Part shown: positions 6,901-7,656 of the stretch, piece by piece
How positions within the stretch are numbered: position 1 is the stretch's first letter
How the letters are laid out: each line of letters starts with the position of its first letter
Origin: JAKORR01 sp964608495
GTDB lineage: Bacteria > Armatimonadota > Zipacnadia > Zipacnadales > FEN-943
Assembly (NCBI GenBank): GCA_964608495.1
Contig: CAZSOQ010000252.1
Span: 1-7,656 of the forward strand
Direction of reading: 5' to 3'
DNA: 7,656 nt
Translations under genes and position numbers: made by a program
The notes under the pieces: generated by a model
What the model was told of the DNA's origin: nothing
Databases searched by the model: none
The model's input: only the letters and a program-made list of their open reading frames with translations

Positions 6901-7656
6901 CCCCCACACACAGGACGCCTGATCGAGGTACTCCAGGCGCAGGTAGGGCTCGCCTACGTACGACCGCAGGTCCGCTCGCTCGGCCAGCACCTGTCCGCCG
7001 GACCCGACCCTCATCAGACTATCGCCCGCGCCGTCGCTCGTGGGCCCCAGCACGAAGGAGAAGCTCTGCCCCGCCCGCACCATGAGGTCGCGCGCGGCAA
7101 ACCACAGCGGCGCCGTGTCCCGCTCGGGCCGCTCCAGGTAGACCCGGCGCGCCTGGCCTTGCGGCCCCCGCTGCTCGACCCAGGAGCGGCCGTTCCGCCC
7201 GTTGCCCTCGTAGGCATAGACGAGCAGGTCGTCGCCCATCGGGTGTATCGCGAAGATCCAGTCCCAGCGGCCGGGACTGCTGGGCGAGGGGCCATACTCC
7301 ACCAGCACCCGGCCCTCCCCGTTCACCTGTTTCACGGTCGCCTGATGGGTCGCGAAATCGTAGCACGCCAGGACGAGCATCCCCGACTGGCACGCCATGT
7401 CCCTGACCAGCGGCGTGCGCGCCGGGTCCTGCGAGGCCACCCGAAGGAAGGTGTCGTAGCCGGCCACGTCGCTGAAGCTGAGGATCCTGCCGTCGGCGCC
7501 GTCGGCGACCCAGATGCGGTTGTTGGTGCAGGCGGCGCAGAGGGGTTCGGCTATTCCGCTCTTGGTGCCCGGGACTCCGCCGATGACCTTCACCAGCCCC
7601 GACTCGAGGGTATAGGCGACCAGCCCGTCCCTCGTGGCGGCCCAATTGCTCCCCGA
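3760..7656 (-). CDS. Large mosaic extracellular protein: beta-propeller, lipocalin-like, Ig-like and dockerin-like domains (5' end outside window)
   Basis: The reading frame stays open through the right window edge, so the N-terminus and any signal peptide are missing; 1298 residues are visible. GTG 7593 is an internal Val, because the upstream residues (NWAATRDGLVAYTLESG) continue the same propeller-like style. Domains in fragment numbering: blade-like repeats from 1 to about 283; clearer NHL-type propeller 284-546 with three VADT-type signatures (302, 395, 529); TIG/IPT-like sandwich 548-633; two lipocalin-like units opening with GAWRLV and GVWRMT (637-727, 750-839); three CARDB/DUF11-like Ig domains (about 859-966, 967-1106, 1104-1221); dockerin-like tail 1228-1298. 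The first calcium loop is complete (D1230, D1232, D1234, T1238, D1241); the second is altered. No catalytic motif was found. The composition suggests an exported, surface or matrix protein for binding or assembly. Stop TAG at 3762. The specific function is unknown. Confidence 0.85.
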   Translation of the reverse strand, partial: SGSNWAATRDGLVAYTLESGLVKVIGGVPGTKSGIAEPLCAACTNNRIWVADGADGRILSFSDVAGYDTFLRVASQDPARTPLVRDMACQSGMLVLACYDFATHQATVKQVNGEGRVLVEYGPSPSSPGRWDWIFAIHPMGDDLLVYAYEGNGRNGRSWVEQRGPQGQARRVYLERPERDTAPLWFAARDLMVRAGQSFSFVLGPTSDGAGDSLMRVGSGGQVLAERADLRSYVGEPYLRLEYLDQASCVWGMWPETDEPGRAYVLADDLSFSAVHRQTPGPAAAFYAPQGVARISGDRVAVADTGNCRCLVLTVKGTPLGATVLPGRPGPLVELPDGRLVVVNLDQAADPAHGGLFVIAATGEPAGEWGAWGTGAAALAGPSDVALGPDGNLYVADTLNHRVQVLSPSGGPVRRWGGPSVGPWPQYRPHAIAAGDGLVVTAQEVEEGLDRLVYFDTQGQFLRESTVAERVTALAIASERQVLAATAGGRILALDELGQPVDVTAPPAGSVGLMDRPGDLHLVGEELYVADTGHSRVAVLRPGAPPATVAQYGPALLPAREGVEVTLTGTGLPGDLAAWLVLGSARHAARVSLMDPGFARLAFDLAQAASGQYELRVAGTGLPEQVVGTVDVSARLDLAVVGAWRLVTAGASGALVPCDGKSLLTLGLDGGVRWERLDGGQESRTGWLALDGTRLTLAYTAASPGLAATTEGYSYKLVSGSLQLTGLPPSAPAEVLIFDPVGTGGLIEPPLSGVWRMTWAQEGGVRRRVNWQEYLRVDEAGAYTQESNRTGDWCTELGRLEAHDGVFTQAQQSWRGEGTVGLRRGAYVLEGDGLELRVAEPDVATTWWEREKQPAERPLLWARLGVSGCLWRGRPCAGTVYVGNHGQATAETVAVSLSLPWVEGGAEQALALVEKLAPGASTALPLQVEPPADYAAEEALVTVIARAQAPEEAEAHCSAHLPVRTVALDLGVATACPGLAARGEDVFLRVTVFSRGLDPADVIPAGCAEEPAVIVEAPPYTTIDSVAGTWDAQTRCLWFPWKRLTGATAESPGVLDAWIRISGGVPIGQRLVSRIRLQMPQDVTDETPADDSSGWVIEIVPRHPDLHLAVQPPFGVAGGTLLTLCARVSNPFQQYTEHQATLVEVDPWVDLASARPGEFASLDLAAHRVVFARSCNIAPGRSIVLSQPVRVSPAMPGDASLYFRAWALVPVLGCLESNVVVLGGRGRLGDLDGDGLVTAADLKAFAEGYRAARQGRYNPVYDLAPLEGAWPDPVSAPDGVVDWRDAAAMAEAWLRSGD
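5140..5748 (-). other. Tandem lipocalin-like domains within the mosaic protein
   Basis: Two units of about 90 residues share an opening G-x-W-R-[LM] strand (GAWRLVTAG; GVWRMTWAQ). Each then has alternating polar/hydrophobic strands with a G-x-Y turn and a late segment of the form L-x-L-x-G or L-E-L-R-V. This resembles the small lipocalin-like barrels of bacterial secreted proteins. Assignment rests on pattern only and no ligand can be inferred. Confidence 0.45.
6019..6807 (-). other. NHL-type beta-propeller domain (about six blades) within the mosaic protein
   Basis: Six blade-like units of roughly 40-45 residues can be read. Three carry the NHL-style signature, VADTGNCRC, VADTLNHRV and VADTGHSRV, and the best blade reads PSDVALGPDGNLYVADTLNH. 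Blades built this way form a disc used for binding proteins or glycans and seldom identify a function alone. Further blades lie toward the N-terminus but are too diverged to number. Confidence 0.75.

Noticed and set aside
4706..6907. 733-codon minus-strand frame inside the mosaic gene
   Set aside because: Its product is almost entirely Gly, Arg and Ala, a typical shifted-frame shadow in GC-rich DNA. The overlapping frame has recognisable propeller and dockerin motifs.
7591..7593. GTG as the true start of the mosaic gene
   Set aside because: The frame continues upstream to the window edge with protein-like sequence similar to the following blades, so the gene is simply cut by the window.

Overview
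The window is GC-rich bacterial DNA with strongly G/C-biased third codon positions. It looks most like Armatimonadota or a similar deep-branching, heterotrophic group such as Planctomycetota or Lentisphaerota. The best clue is the small prepilin-like protein. Its N-terminus has the FTLVELLVVI..AILFPVFARAR pattern and its C-terminus has an H-X9-DG motif, a combination greatly expanded in those phyla. A very large secreted-type protein ending in a dockerin-like calcium-binding domain fits the same picture. The taxonomic call is inference from protein style only.

Layout. At the left edge, on the minus strand, are two genes of a carbohydrate ABC importer: a lipoprotein solute-binding protein (400-1818), then the start of a MalF-type permease (1-403, cut by the window edge) whose GTG start overlaps the upstream stop. 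A PHP-fold metal-dependent hydrolase (1934-2776) is divergent from the binding protein. The 115 bp between the two starts must hold both promoters unless distant ones are used. A 198 bp non-coding stretch follows, rich in possible RNA stems. It precedes the prepilin-like H-X9-DG protein (2975-3658, plus strand). After a short convergent spacer, the rest of the window is one huge minus-strand gene (3760 to beyond 7656, 5' end missing). It encodes a mosaic extracellular protein with beta-propeller blades including NHL-type repeats, a TIG/IPT-like sandwich, two lipocalin-like barrels, three CARDB/DUF11-like Ig domains and a C-terminal dockerin-like domain.

How the genes fit together. The importer genes form one operon for uptake of a sugar or oligosaccharide. 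The adjacent PHP hydrolase may act on a phosphorylated or esterified product, or may simply share the regulatory region. The prepilin-like protein and the mosaic protein are cell-surface or exported products with no clear functional link to the importer. No RNA gene, CRISPR array, insertion sequence or phage gene was seen. No clearly new multi-gene system is visible. The most interesting items are the possible structured leader in front of the prepilin gene and the unusual domain mix of the mosaic protein.
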